Assembly (NCBI GenBank): GCA_041402005.1
Contig: JAWKTB010000003.1
Coordinates: forward strand, 411,589-475,588
Length of the DNA: 64,000 bases
Direction of reading: 5' to 3'
Source of the DNA: JAJRXR01 sp041402005
GTDB taxonomy: Bacteria; Planctomycetota; Phycisphaerae; Phycisphaerales; UBA1924
Shown: one piece after another, positions 1 to 8,377 of the stretch
Position numbering within the stretch: the first letter of the stretch is position 1
Layout: every line of letters starts with the position of its first letter
The notes under the pieces: generated by a model
Told to the model about the DNA's origin: nothing
Databases searched by the model: none
Seen by the model: only the letters and a program-made list of their open reading frames with translations
Made by a program: the position numbers and the translations under genes

Positions 1-933
1 GAACCTGGTGGACATGGAGGTGTTGAGGCTGCTCATGAGCGACGTCATCCACATGAAGAAGGCGATGTAGGCGGCGACGAAGCCCGCGATGATGATGACG
101 GGGGTGACGACGCTGGCGGTGATGGCGCGCCAGGCGGCGATGCCCTGCATGCTCTTGAGGGCGATGCCGGCGGTGATGGGCCACCAGAGCCAGACGAAGT
201 AGTTGGCGCAGGGGATCGCGACCGGGAGGTTGGCGCCCGAGGTGTAGAGGATGGCGAGCGCCGTCGTTCGCATCGGCCGGGGCGCCCCGCCCGAGCATTT
301 GACGAGAAGGTGAGTGAACCCGATCCAGAGGAGCATGTAGAGCATCTGGACGACGAATCCGATGGCGCCCATGATGAGGAAGCCGAGCATGGTGTAGGCG
401 AAGCCGAGGGCGGCGCCGCGGGCCCCGCTCGTCGCCATGGACAGGAGCATCATGACGGCGAACAGCGCCATCAGCAGGCCGATGCTGAGCAGGATCGTGA
501 TCACGATATTGAGGGTGGCGAACCCCCACGCCGGGGCGAGGGCAGCGTCGTGGGGCGTCACGCGGGCGAGCTTGATCGGGTTGATCATGCCGAGCACGGA
601 GGTCTGCCACCAGGCGCGCTTGGATCCGAGCTGGGCGCGTCGGATCCAGGGGTTGCGGTCGATGACGGTCGCTTCCGGATCAACCCCCTCGGCGGGGGTG
701 AGGATCATCTCGTCCATGGTGACCGAGCGCCCACACCCGACGCATGAGAAGATCGGGGGCTCGAGATGGCCCCGTTCGTTGGCGCCGAAGTAGCGCTGCT
801 TGCAATGGGGGCAGTGGAACTCGACCGAGCCCGGGCGGAAGGTGTAGTCAGAGGGGAGGAAGGGGTCGCCGCACTCGGGGCAGGTGCGGCTGGTGAGGTT
901 CCAGAGCTGGTAGTCACAGCGACGGCAGCGCAT
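1..933 (-). CDS. zinc-ribbon multi-span membrane protein, 3'-truncated by window edge
   Basis: Reads from ATG at 933 leftward for 311 codons without a stop, so the C-terminus lies outside the window. The N-terminus has two treble-cysteine ribbons: CRRC..C plus CPECG (residues 3-22), then CPHC and CVGCGRP around residues 41-69. After about residue 115 there are several hydrophobic stretches resembling a YIP1-like membrane domain. It is a tandem paralogue of the next gene upstream (970-1920): both share the H/CPHC..R/PYFG....GHLEPP segment and the GRPVTMDEMIL motif. Only 36 bp separates them and both read leftward, so co-transcription is likely. Function unknown; a cytoplasmic metal-binding head on a membrane body is what the sequence shows. 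Confidence 0.75.
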   Translation of the reverse strand, partial: MRCRRCDYQLWNLTSRTCPECGDPFLPSDYTFRPGSVEFHCPHCKQRYFGANERGHLEPPIFSCVGCGRSVTMDEMILTPAEGVDPEATVIDRNPWIRRAQLGSKRAWWQTSVLGMINPIKLARVTPHDAALAPAWGFATLNIVITILLSIGLLMALFAVMMLLSMATSGARGAALGFAYTMLGFLIMGAIGFVVQMLYMLLWIGFTHLLVKCSGGAPRPMRTTALAILYTSGANLPVAIPCANYFVWLWWPITAGIALKSMQGIAAWRAITASVVTPVIIIAGFVAAYIAFFMWMTSLMSSLNTSMSTRF

Positions 934-969
934 GGTCGCGGGAGAGGGTACCGCGGGTCGCGTCCTGGT

Positions 970-1920
970 TCAGGGCGCTTCCATGGGCGTGGGCGGCGCG
1001 GAGGGCGGCGTGGCAGTGATCGAGCTGAACATGAAATAGAAGAAAATGGCGTAGCCGGCGACGACGAGGACGAGCAGGGTGATCGGGAAGACGAGGACGG
1101 CGAGCGAGGCCTTGGTCCCGGTCGTGGCGTGGGCCTGCTTGGTGGCGAGGATCGCCGAGACGATCCACCAGACCCAGGCGAGGTTGCTGACGCATGGGAC
1201 GAGGGTGAGCAGGTGGGCGCCGGAGGTGTAGAGGAGGGCGTTGGCGGTCACGGTGAACTTGGCGTTGGCGGCGCTGATCGAGAGGAGAACGCCGTGGGTG
1301 ACGACGATCCAGATCGCGAGGTACGCGACCGGGATGGCGAACTGAGCGGCGACCTGGAGCACGCCCTGACCCAGGAGCAGGGCCCCGACGGGTGGGCCAC
1401 CACTCCCGCCGCCAGACGCCGAGAAGATGATCATCATGAGCCCCATCATCACGACGACGAGCGCGAGGCCGACGACGCCGACGATGGTGATGTTGAGGAT
1501 GGCGAACTTCCAGCCTTCCCAGATGGAGGTTTCCGGGGGCGTGTCGCGCGCGAGGTCGGCGGGCTTGACGAGTCCCATCACGACGGCGCGCCACCAGGCG
1601 CGCCGCAGGCCCAGCCGGTCGCGTTGGAGCCAGGGGTTGCCCCGCGTCGGGCCGGTCTTCTCGGGATCGACGCCCTCGGCGGGGGCGAGGATCATCTCGT
1701 CCATCGTGACGGGACGCCCGCACCCGACGCAGTTGAACATGGGCGGTTCGAGGTGTCCTCGCCTGCTCGTCCCGAAGTAGGGCTGGGCGCAGTGAGGGCA
1801 CCGGAACTCGACGGCGTTGGGGTAGAAGGTGAACTCGGAAGGGAGGAAGGGCTTGCCGCACTCGGGGCAGGCGCGGTTGCGCACATTCCAGAGCTCGTAG
1901 TCGCAGTCGGCGCAGTGCAT
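970..1920 (-). CDS. zinc-ribbon multi-span membrane protein (paralogue)
   Basis: 316 residues. Residues 3-6 and 19-22 (CADC, CPEC) form one zinc ribbon and residues 41-44 and 64-67 (CPHC, CVGC) a second one; GRPVTMDEMIL follows. The C-terminal two thirds contains about five membrane segments (for example VGVVGLALVVVMMGLMMIIF). Tandem duplicate of the gene at 1-933. It starts 31 bp after the stop of the membrane-anchored CYLG protein (1952-2689), so it may be the fifth gene of the minus-strand operon beginning at 4137. Such ribbon-plus-YIP1-like proteins are frequent and uncharacterised in planctomycetes. No function can be assigned from sequence. Confidence 0.8.
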   Translation of the reverse strand: MHCADCDYELWNVRNRACPECGKPFLPSEFTFYPNAVEFRCPHCAQPYFGTSRRGHLEPPMFNCVGCGRPVTMDEMILAPAEGVDPEKTGPTRGNPWLQRDRLGLRRAWWRAVVMGLVKPADLARDTPPETSIWEGWKFAILNITIVGVVGLALVVVMMGLMMIIFSASGGGSGGPPVGALLLGQGVLQVAAQFAIPVAYLAIWIVVTHGVLLSISAANAKFTVTANALLYTSGAHLLTLVPCVSNLAWVWWIVSAILATKQAHATTGTKASLAVLVFPITLLVLVVAGYAIFFYFMFSSITATPPSAPPTPMEAP

Positions 1921-1951
1921 GGGCGAGGCAGAGGGTACCGCGCCCCGGGCG

Positions 1952-2689
1952 TCATTCGCGCTCGGCGGTGGCGATGCGGAGGTAGGTCAGGCCGCCATGC
2001 GTCTCGGCGATGCCGGTGACGTGGATGGGCTCGCCGGCGAGGTCGATGAGCTCTTCGGGCATGGGCGAACCGTCGCGGGCGAGGGGGATGTAGAGCAGGG
2101 TGGCGCCGTCGTCGGCGTGAGAGACGAACATGGGGGTGATGCCGCCCCGGAGGCAGAGCATGGCGCAGGCCTTGTGGGTCTTGCGGTCGCCCGGCTTCAT
2201 GGCGCCGAGGTAGCACTTGGAATCGATGATCTCGCCTCGGAGGTCTACGACGCCGAGGACGGTCGGGGTGGGGAACGGCGCGAATGAGCGGGGGCCGGAG
2301 GCGAGGCCGATGGGGGCGTCGGCGAGTTCGATCATGCGTCTTCCGTCGCGTTCGAGGAGACGCCCGTGGATGGAGACGAGTTGCTCGGCGAAGGGCTCGG
2401 CGAGCTCTCGGGCGCCGAACTTGCCCGTATGCACGAGCAGGTACGTGTTCGAGTCGTCACCCGTCGTTGCGTGCAGGACCGGGTAGGGCTCGAGGCGGAG
2501 GACGCCCTGCCACGTCGAGGTGGCGCCCCTCTGCCAGGTGGCGGGCCCCGGGTCGCGCTGGGTTAGGGCGATGGCGACGCCGGTGAAGAGCATCGCGAGC
2601 AGGGCGAGTGGGAGAGCCACCAGCAGTAAACGCCGGTGCGAGAGCGGCATCGGGAGATAGCCGACGTAGAAGTCGTCGCGCTCAGGCAT
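1952..2689 (-). CDS. membrane-anchored protein with conserved CYLG/H..C...C motif, partner of the Rieske protein
   Basis: 245 residues from ATG at 2689, which overlaps the stop of the upstream Rieske gene by 8 bp (ATGCCTGA), so translation is coupled. One membrane segment at residues 20-42 follows a short basic N-terminus; the rest is probably periplasmic. Residues 153-184 hold DSKCYLGAMKPG (Cys159), then THKAC (His172, Cys175) and AMLC (Cys179) followed by RGGI, a spacing that looks like a metal, haem or cluster site. I do not recognise a named family. Its invariable coupling here to a Rieske/ferric-reductase-like protein suggests a role in electron transfer at the membrane, but this is inference. 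Confidence 0.8.
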   Translation of the reverse strand: MPERDDFYVGYLPMPLSHRRLLLVALPLALLAMLFTGVAIALTQRDPGPATWQRGATSTWQGVLRLEPYPVLHATTGDDSNTYLLVHTGKFGARELAEPFAEQLVSIHGRLLERDGRRMIELADAPIGLASGPRSFAPFPTPTVLGVVDLRGEIIDSKCYLGAMKPGDRKTHKACAMLCLRGGITPMFVSHADDGATLLYIPLARDGSPMPEELIDLAGEPIHVTGIAETHGGLTYLRIATAERE

Positions 2690-3764
2690 CGGTGTGCTCC
2701 GGGGATGGCGCGCCGACGCGCGCGGGCTCGACGGGTGTGCCGGGGGGGAGGGGCTCTGCGTTGAGTTGGACGCGTCCGTTGGTGATGCGGACGCGGTAGG
2801 TGGGGAGCTTCTCGGTGAAGGGCGGGGGTGACTGGCCCTTGGCGGCCAGGTACTGGTAGCCGTGCCAGGGGCAGGTGGCGCACCCGTTGACGATCTTGCC
2901 CTCGTGCAGGGGTCCGCCCTGGTGCGCACAGACGCCTGAGATGGCGCTGACACATTCACCCTGTTCGTCGGTGTATCGGTAGACGGCGACGGGGTCGGCG
3001 CCCCTGGGGCGGACGGCGTGGGCGCGGTCCATCGGGATGTCGGCGACGGCGCAGACGTCGAGCCAGTCGCCAACGTCGCGCGCCATGGCGCGGTCCGCCC
3101 CCCGGGTTTTGAGTCCCGCCGCGATGTGCAAGGCGCCGACGAGCGTCACGCTCGCGCCGAGGAGGACGGGGTAGAGGAGCGAGCGTTCCGCCTGGAGCGG
3201 GCCGAGCGTGATGTGCAGGACGAGGAGCGCATAGGCGGCGTAGACGAGCATGTGGAGGGTCTTCCACCAGCGCGGGGTGAGGTTCTTGAGCCAGAAGTCG
3301 TGGCTGGTGGCGGCCATCAGAAAGAGGATGGCGAGTGCGGCGAGGCCCAGGAGTTCGAAGGGGAAGGCGCTGATGGAGTTGAGGGCGGCGGGGCGGTCGA
3401 CGAGGGCGAGGAGGGGGTTGCGCGAGCCGAAGCCGCCGTAGAAGAGGATGGCGGCGCCCGCGTGGACGAGCCCGAGCATGAACAGCGACACGCCGAGGTG
3501 GCGGCGGTTGTAGAGGAGCGGGGCGAAGCGCCGGTCGAGGCGGCAGGCGGGGCCGATCGAGAGGGTGATCGTGAGCAGGATGAAGGCGCCGGTCCCGAGC
3601 GCGCGCATGAGGAGGATGGGCAGCGAGACGTGATGCGTCGGGGGGCTCGTGAGCGTCGAGATCGCGACGAAGGCGGCGACGTACGTGAGGATCGCGGACC
3701 AGAGGATCAGGTCGTAGACGCGCTTGTGGCGGTTCCACTGGACGGTGACGTAGTGCGTGCTCAT
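2682..3764 (-). CDS. ferric-reductase-like membrane domain fused to a Rieske [2Fe-2S] domain
   Basis: 360 residues. Residues 18-220 form six or so membrane segments in the style of the ferric reductase-like/MsrQ haem-binding domain; His101, His171 and His184 sit in or near helices and could ligate haem. Residues about 230-335 are a Rieske domain with the cluster ligands Cys279-x-His281 (CAHQGGP) and Cys298-x2-His301 (CPWHGYQY). The fusion would pass electrons between a membrane b-type haem and a soluble 2Fe-2S centre. ATG at 3764 overlaps the preceding stop by 4 bp (ATGA). The electron donor and acceptor cannot be read from the sequence. Confidence 0.9.
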   Translation of the reverse strand: MSTHYVTVQWNRHKRVYDLILWSAILTYVAAFVAISTLTSPPTHHVSLPILLMRALGTGAFILLTITLSIGPACRLDRRFAPLLYNRRHLGVSLFMLGLVHAGAAILFYGGFGSRNPLLALVDRPAALNSISAFPFELLGLAALAILFLMAATSHDFWLKNLTPRWWKTLHMLVYAAYALLVLHITLGPLQAERSLLYPVLLGASVTLVGALHIAAGLKTRGADRAMARDVGDWLDVCAVADIPMDRAHAVRPRGADPVAVYRYTDEQGECVSAISGVCAHQGGPLHEGKIVNGCATCPWHGYQYLAAKGQSPPPFTEKLPTYRVRITNGRVQLNAEPLPPGTPVEPARVGAPSPEHTDA

Positions 3765-3907
3765 GAGGGCGCGTCCTGGGGGTGAGGCGCGTCGGCGGGG
3801 GCGATCGGGGCGGGGGCGAGCACGAGCAGGGTGACCAGGGCGGCGAGCAACGCCGGCGCGAGCAGGAGCCAGACGACCAGGTGCGCCTTGCGCTGCGCGG
3901 GGGTCAC
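3761..3907 (-). CDS. 48-residue single-span membrane protein
   Basis: Too short for routine gene callers but well supported by coupling. GTG at 3907 overlaps the upstream stop (GTGA) and its own stop overlaps the ATG of the Rieske gene (ATGA). Sequence TPAQRKAHLVVWLLL followed by a hydrophobic stretch to about residue 30 and a proline-rich tail. A one-helix accessory subunit of the redox complex is plausible. A longer in-frame reading to 3952 exists but begins inside the neighbouring gene in a proline/arginine-rich stretch and is less likely. Confidence 0.65.
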   Translation of the reverse strand: MTPAQRKAHLVVWLLLAPALLAALVTLLVLAPAPIAPADAPHPQDAPS

Positions 3908-4137
3908 GGGGCGTCCCCGGCGTGGGCGTGGGTCGCGCGGGCGCGGCGCCACTTGACGGCGAGGACGGGCCAGAGGGCGGCGACCGCGGGGAGGATCAGG
4001 AGTCGAAAAGCGGGCGATGAGCCCCGGCTGGCGTGGTCGATCGTGGTGATCCCCCGCGTGAGGAAGGCGAGGGAAAAGAGGACGCCGAGGGCGAGATACG
4101 CCGCGACGAGTGCGAGGATGAGCGCGATCGGCGACAA
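3904..4137 (-). CDS. 77-residue two-span membrane protein
   Basis: Starts at TTG 4137 with GGAG about 10 nt upstream; no ATG or GTG is available near the hydrophobic start. Helix one covers residues 3-26 and helix two about 46-62, then a basic tail (KWRRAR). First gene of the leftward operon 4137-1952; the stop overlaps the next GTG. It diverges from the ABC transporter operon at 4188 across a 50-bp gap that must hold both promoters. No named family recognised. Confidence 0.65.
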   Translation of the reverse strand: MSPIALILALVAAYLALGVLFSLAFLTRGITTIDHASRGSSPAFRLLILPAVAALWPVLAVKWRRARATHAHAGDAP

Positions 4138-4187
4138 GTCGTGGGCTCCGGGTCGCCCGGGCGGGGTATGGGAGCGAGAATACCAGG

Positions 4188-4880
4188 ATGCACGACGAGG
4201 GCCCGGGTTACGAGGCGGCGGCGCTTTGCATACGCGCGCTGCGGTTCGGGTATTCCGGAGGCGCCGGCGACGTGGTGCGACTCGACGAGCTGGACGTGGG
4301 CAAGGGGGAGCAGGTCGTGCTCGTCGGGCGGTCGGGGTCGGGCAAGAGCACGCTCTTGAATCTGATCGCGGGCGTGCTCGACCCCGTCTCGGGGAAGGTG
4401 CTGGTGGCGGGGCAGGACATCCACGCGCTGCGCGGGGCGAGGCGGGATTCGTTCCGCGGGCGCCAGATCGGGATGATCTTCCAGAGCTTCAATCTGCTGC
4501 ACGGGTTCAGCGCGCTCGAGAACGTCGAGGTGGCGTTGATGTTCTCCGAGATCCCCAGGGGCGAGCACGCCGGGCGGGCGAGGGAGCTGCTCGAGAGACT
4601 GGGGATCGAGCGGGTGCATGCGCGCCCGGACGAGCTGAGCGTGGGCCAGCAGCAGCGGGTGGCGGTGGCGCGGGCGCTGGCGTGCCGTCCGGCGCTGGTG
4701 CTCGCGGACGAGCCGACGGCGAGCCTCGACCCCGAGAACTCGGAGGTCGCGATCGGGCTGATCCGCGGGGCGTGCGCCGAGCAGGGGGCGGCGCTCGTGT
4801 GCGTGAGTCACGACCCGGCGGTGGCGGGGTTGTTCGAGCGGAGTGTGGAGCTGGAGGAGGTTGGGGTGGAGAGGAGATAG
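4188..4880 (+). CDS. ABC transporter ATP-binding protein, LolD/MacB type
   Basis: 230 residues, usual length for this class. Walker A GRSGSGKST (47-55), Q-loop Gln99 (IFQSFNLL), signature LSVGQQQ (150-156, Val in place of the usual glycine-rich SGG), Walker B LVLADEPTASLD (170-181) and H-loop His208 (SHD). The NLL..FSALENVEVALMF segment is typical of LolD-like ATPases that pair with FtsX-type permeases. It is followed by the permease at 5017 after a gap holding two palindromic repeats. Likely drives a mechanotransmission or extraction reaction rather than classical solute transport. Confidence 0.93.
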   Translation: MHDEGPGYEAAALCIRALRFGYSGGAGDVVRLDELDVGKGEQVVLVGRSGSGKSTLLNLIAGVLDPVSGKVLVAGQDIHALRGARRDSFRGRQIGMIFQSFNLLHGFSALENVEVALMFSEIPRGEHAGRARELLERLGIERVHARPDELSVGQQQRVAVARALACRPALVLADEPTASLDPENSEVAIGLIRGACAEQGAALVCVSHDPAVAGLFERSVELEEVGVERR

Positions 4881-4896
4881 GGGGAGGTAGGAGACG

Positions 4897-4939
4897 GAGC
4901 CCCTCACCCCGGCCCTCTCCCGAGAGGGGAGAGGGAGGG
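4897..4939 (+). repeat. dispersed imperfect palindrome, family A, copy 1
   Basis: Consensus CCCCTCACCCCGGCCCTC, a short CCCC/GAG core, then GGGGAGAGGGAGG. Lies between the ABC ATPase and permease genes; no T-run follows, so it is not a standard terminator. All copies in this window read CCCCTCACCC on the plus strand. Confidence 0.9.
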
Positions 4940-4960
4940 AAAGAGAAGCGGGAGGGGAGG

Positions 4961-5002
4961 GAGAGCCCTCACCCTGCCCTCTCCCCAGAGGGGAGAGGGA
5001 GG
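4961..5002 (+). repeat. family A palindrome, copy 2
   Basis: Variant with CCCTCACCCTGCCCTC as left arm, 21 bp after copy 1. It ends just before the AGGAGG that serves the TTG start at 5017, so a hairpin here could affect translation of the permease. Confidence 0.9.
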
Positions 5003-5016
5003 AAGAAGGAGGAGAT

Positions 5017-6291
5017 TTGGCGGTCAACGACTGGACGATCGTGCGGCGGAGCGTGACGGGACGCATGTTCTCCAGCGTGACCACGGTGCTCATGGTCGCG
5101 GTCTCGGTCGGGCTGATGCTCACGCTGGTCTCGATGCGGCGCTCGGGCGAGCGAGCGTTCGAGCGGGGCAGCGGCGACATGCACATGCTCATCTCGAACG
5201 ACTCGAGCCCGATGGTCTCGGTGCTCGACGGGATCTTCTACGCCAACGCGCCGGCGAACTTCATCCCTTGGGACACCTACCAGGAGCTGATCGGGGCGTA
5301 CCCGTTCGAGTACGCCGTGCCGACGCAGTTGGGCGATTCGTTCCGGGGTCATCCGGTGATGGCGACGACGCGGGAGTTCTTCACGGCGTTCAAGCCGGAC
5401 GCGGGCAAAGCGTGGCGCCTGGCGGAGGGGCAGCTCTTCGACGGGCCGTTCCAGGTGGTGCTTGGGGCGGAGGCGGCGCGGGGGACGGGGCTGAAGATCG
5501 GGGATCGGATCAACGTGTTTCACGGGGCGCCGCGGGATCCGGGGGCGCACGCGCACGCGGACTACGAGTACGAGGTCGTAGGCGTGCTGGAGGCGACGGG
5601 GGGGCCGCACGACCGGGCGCTGTTCACGGATCTGACGAGTGCGTGGATCCTGCATGCGCACGATCGGCGTGAGCGCGAGCTTGGAGAGGCGGCGGGGCTG
5701 ACGACCGAGGCGGATCTGACGGACGCGGACAAGAAGATCACGGGGATCTACGCGAGGCTGGCGTCCCGAGACGGGGGAACACCGGCGGCGCTGCCGCAGG
5801 TCCTGTCGCAGCTGCGGGCGCGACAAGGGATCACGGTCGCGCAGCCGCGGGGGGAGATCCAGCGGCTGTTCGGGATCGTCTCGAACATCGACCAGGTGCT
5901 GCTGGGGATGGCGGTGGTGGTGATGGTGTCGAGCGCGACGGCGATCATGCTGACGATGTACAACGCGATGGAGCAGCGTCGTCGCCAGGTCGCGGTGCTG
6001 CGCGTGCTCGGGGCGAGCAAGGGGCGGATCTTCGGGCTGGTGATGACCGAGAGCGCGCTGCTCGGGCTCGCCGGGGGGCTGGCGGGGGTCGTGGTGGCGT
6101 GGGTCGGGGGCGAGGTCGTGTCGGCGGTGATGTGGGCGCGCCTGGGGCTGGTCATCGAGGCGGAGATGGAGGCCCGCGTCGTGTTGGCTGTGGTGCTCGG
6201 GGCGGTGGCTCTGGCGGCGCTGGCGGGCGTGGCGCCGGCGGTGGCGGGGTATAGGACGAGTGTGGCGAGGAATCTGCGGCCGATCGGGTGA
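5017..6291 (+). CDS. ABC transporter permease, FtsX/MacB type
   Basis: 424 residues from TTG 5017, chosen because AGGAGG lies 7 nt upstream and the next methionine (residue 26) is inside the first helix. N-terminal helix at about 20-40, a large periplasmic domain (about 45-290), then three C-terminal helices. The FtsX-family signature RRRQVAVLRVLGASKGRIFGL.. is at about 325-345. Partner of the ATPase at 4188 and probably of the DUF3299-like protein at 6418. Substrate unknown; metal or lipoprotein handling is suggested by the DUF3299 neighbour. Confidence 0.9.
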   Translation: MAVNDWTIVRRSVTGRMFSSVTTVLMVAVSVGLMLTLVSMRRSGERAFERGSGDMHMLISNDSSPMVSVLDGIFYANAPANFIPWDTYQELIGAYPFEYAVPTQLGDSFRGHPVMATTREFFTAFKPDAGKAWRLAEGQLFDGPFQVVLGAEAARGTGLKIGDRINVFHGAPRDPGAHAHADYEYEVVGVLEATGGPHDRALFTDLTSAWILHAHDRRERELGEAAGLTTEADLTDADKKITGIYARLASRDGGTPAALPQVLSQLRARQGITVAQPRGEIQRLFGIVSNIDQVLLGMAVVVMVSSATAIMLTMYNAMEQRRRQVAVLRVLGASKGRIFGLVMTESALLGLAGGLAGVVVAWVGGEVVSAVMWARLGLVIEAEMEARVVLAVVLGAVALAALAGVAPAVAGYRTSVARNLRPIG

Positions 6292-6358
6292 TGGGGTGGC
6301 ACTATTTCGGGTGAGGAGAGGTACAGAGGTGTGAGGGTGGGAGTGTGAGGAGTGGACG

Positions 6359-6403
6359 GAGCCCCTCACCCCGGCCCTCTCCCCAGAGGGGAGAGGGAGG
6401 GAG
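6359..6403 (+). repeat. family A palindrome, copy 3
   Basis: Lies 15 bp before the ATG at 6418. An upstream ATG at 6352 would translate the repeat in frame as an N-terminal extension, but the AGGAG at about 6406-6410 favours the later start. Confidence 0.9.
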
Positions 6404-6417
6404 GCAAGGAGTGGCGG

Positions 6418-7662
6418 ATGCGGGTGTTCTGGGCGGTCATCGGGGTGCTGGTGCTCGTGACGGGGGGGCTGTTCGCGCTGCGTGCGCGCGGGGGTGGTGT
6501 CGCCGACGCGGCGCCGAGCGGGCAGAGCGCGACGCCGACGGCAGAGCAGGCGAGCGATGCGGTGGTCGGCGCGGCGGAGAGTGCGACGGAGATGTCGAGC
6601 CCGCCGGTGCAGACCGCGGATCCGGAGATCACGGAAGTCGAGTCGGTCGAGGCGGGGCTGGCGGAGGCGGGCATCGTGGTCGTGGAGGAGGCGGCGCCCG
6701 AGGCGTCGGCGCCGGAGGTCGAGGCGTCGGCGAGTGACGGGGACACGCGCGACGGCGCCCAGGTCGTCCTCGACGCGATCGTTGCGCAGCGTGGGGATGA
6801 CGTCGACGGCGAGCCGGCGGCCACCAAGGAGAACAGTGTCGAGAGCGATTGGCTCGTCTCGACGTCGGACGCGTCGGCGGCGCCCGAGGCGCCGACACCC
6901 GAGACGCCGACGAGCGACGACGGCGACAGCGCTGACGAGGCAGCGGCGGATGAGAGCGCGGCTGACGAGGGATCCGTCGAGCCGGCGGCGGACGAGGGAG
7001 CGACGTCCGAGACGCCGGCGGTGGACGCCGCGACTTCGGGCCCGGACAAGGGGGAGATCGAGACAACCGAGGCCACGACGCCGGCGGGCAACTCGGATGG
7101 CATCGGCGGCGGGCTGGGCGCGATCGGCGACCTGGTGAACAAGAGCGCCGCGAAGGCGCCCCCCGGGCCCGAGGGGACGGTCGAGCGGCGCGAGGACGGG
7201 AGTCTGCTGGTCAACGGGTCGGTGGTGGTGAAGGGGAAGGGGACGGAGGAGGCGCCGTACGAGCTGCCTTGGGATCTGCTCGTGTCGGCGGGGCGTTCGT
7301 ACGCGCCGGAGAAGGGCAGGAAGGTGCTGCCGGCGTGGACGCGCGAGGTGCAGGGCAAGTGGGTGCGTCTGCGCGGGTATCTGTTGATCTCGGTGATGGC
7401 GTCGGACACGGACGAGCTGGTGGTGATGCTGAACCAGTGGGACGGGTGCTGCATCGGCGTGCCGCCGACGCCCTACGACGCGGCAGAGGTAAAGCTCCGC
7501 AAGAGCGTCGAGTCGTACGTCGGCGGGCGTGGGTTCGTCGATTACGGGACGATCAAGGGGAAGATGGACGTGGACCCGTTCATCTCGGGCGGGTGGCTGA
7601 TGGGGCTGTATGTGATCAAGGAAGGCGAGATCGAGACGGGGAGCGGGACGAAGGGGACGTAG
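6418..7662 (+). CDS. membrane-anchored protein with acidic linker and DUF3299-like domain
   Basis: 414 residues. Residues 4-22 form an N-terminal signal anchor (VFWAVIGVLVLVTGGLFAL), residues about 25-230 are a low-complexity Ala/Glu/Asp/Ser/Thr linker, and residues 255-405 form the folded part: WDLL, KWVRLRGYLL, then NQWDGCCIGVPPTPYD with a vicinal Cys pair. This CC.GVPP pattern is what DUF3299 proteins show. Such proteins accompany LolDE-like ABC transporters elsewhere; I recall a zinc-regulated cluster in Vibrio with this arrangement, so metal-related transport is a reasonable inference. Third gene of the 4188-7662 operon. Confidence 0.75.
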   Translation: MRVFWAVIGVLVLVTGGLFALRARGGGVADAAPSGQSATPTAEQASDAVVGAAESATEMSSPPVQTADPEITEVESVEAGLAEAGIVVVEEAAPEASAPEVEASASDGDTRDGAQVVLDAIVAQRGDDVDGEPAATKENSVESDWLVSTSDASAAPEAPTPETPTSDDGDSADEAAADESAADEGSVEPAADEGATSETPAVDAATSGPDKGEIETTEATTPAGNSDGIGGGLGAIGDLVNKSAAKAPPGPEGTVERREDGSLLVNGSVVVKGKGTEEAPYELPWDLLVSAGRSYAPEKGRKVLPAWTREVQGKWVRLRGYLLISVMASDTDELVVMLNQWDGCCIGVPPTPYDAAEVKLRKSVESYVGGRGFVDYGTIKGKMDVDPFISGGWLMGLYVIKEGEIETGSGTKGT

Positions 7663-7711
7663 CGATCGCGCTTGCGCGTGATGGAAGGCGCCCGGAGCGA
7701 CAGGTTCTCGT

Positions 7712-8284
7712 CTATTTGCGGAGCGACGCCGGGGCGACCGGGGCGCGTCGGCGCCATTTGTTGGTGGTCGCGGATGGGCCGAAGGCGCCGCCCTTGGGGC
7801 GGTCGGCGCGCTCGACGGTGACGAAGGCGTCCGGGCAGGTCTCGGAGATGACGCTCAGGACCTCGCGCAGGCGACGGCGTCGGATGACGGTGTAGGCGAT
7901 CTCGACCGGGCCCTCGCGGCCCGAGCCCTCGAGGCGGGTGACCTGGTAGCCACGCGCACGGAGGTTGCCCGCGGCGTTCGCGCTCGCGTCGCGCGTGATG
8001 ACCTGCACGACGCGGTAGCCGAGGGCGACGCGGTCCTCGATGATCATGCCGACGAGGGTGCCCGCGGCGAACCCGCCGGCGTAGGAGACGAGGGCGATGG
8101 GGTTGTCGAGGAACTTGATGACGCCCCCGACGGCGAGGGCCCAGATGCAGACCTCGAAGAAGCCGAGGAGGGCGGCGAGGTAGCGGTGGTTGGCGATGAC
8201 GAGCACCATGCGGAAGGTGCCGAGCGAGACGTCGCAGATGCGGGCGGCGAAGATGAGCGGGGGGATGTACCAGGCAATGTCCAT
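7712..8284 (-). CDS. UPF0316/DUF2179-type membrane protein
   Basis: 190 residues from ATG 8284; an in-frame extension to 8326 would add an unusual N-terminus and runs into the terminator. Three N-terminal helices (about 5-80) containing the conserved ARICDVSLGTFRMVLVI segment are followed by a soluble C-terminal half with the DUF2179-like VIRRRRLREVLSVI.... motif. Length matches UPF0316. Role unknown in general; DUF2179 has been linked to nucleotide or ligand sensing. It is convergent with the DUF3299-like gene. Confidence 0.85.
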   Translation of the reverse strand: MDIAWYIPPLIFAARICDVSLGTFRMVLVIANHRYLAALLGFFEVCIWALAVGGVIKFLDNPIALVSYAGGFAAGTLVGMIIEDRVALGYRVVQVITRDASANAAGNLRARGYQVTRLEGSGREGPVEIAYTVIRRRRLREVLSVISETCPDAFVTVERADRPKGGAFGPSATTNKWRRRAPVAPASLRK

Positions 8285-8312
8285 GAGGGCGGAACGGTAG
8301 CCGATCCGGACG

Positions 8313-8345
8313 CAAAAAATGAACACCCCGCGATGTGGCGCGGGG
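8313..8345 (-). terminator. rho-independent terminator downstream of DUF892 gene
   Basis: On the minus strand CCCCGCG, a 6-nt loop and CGCGGGG are followed by TGTTCATTTTTT. Located 33 bp after the stop at 8378. Confidence 0.85.
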
Positions 8346-8377
8346 CGTTCGCGAGGAGGAATGGTCGTGCGGGGGCG

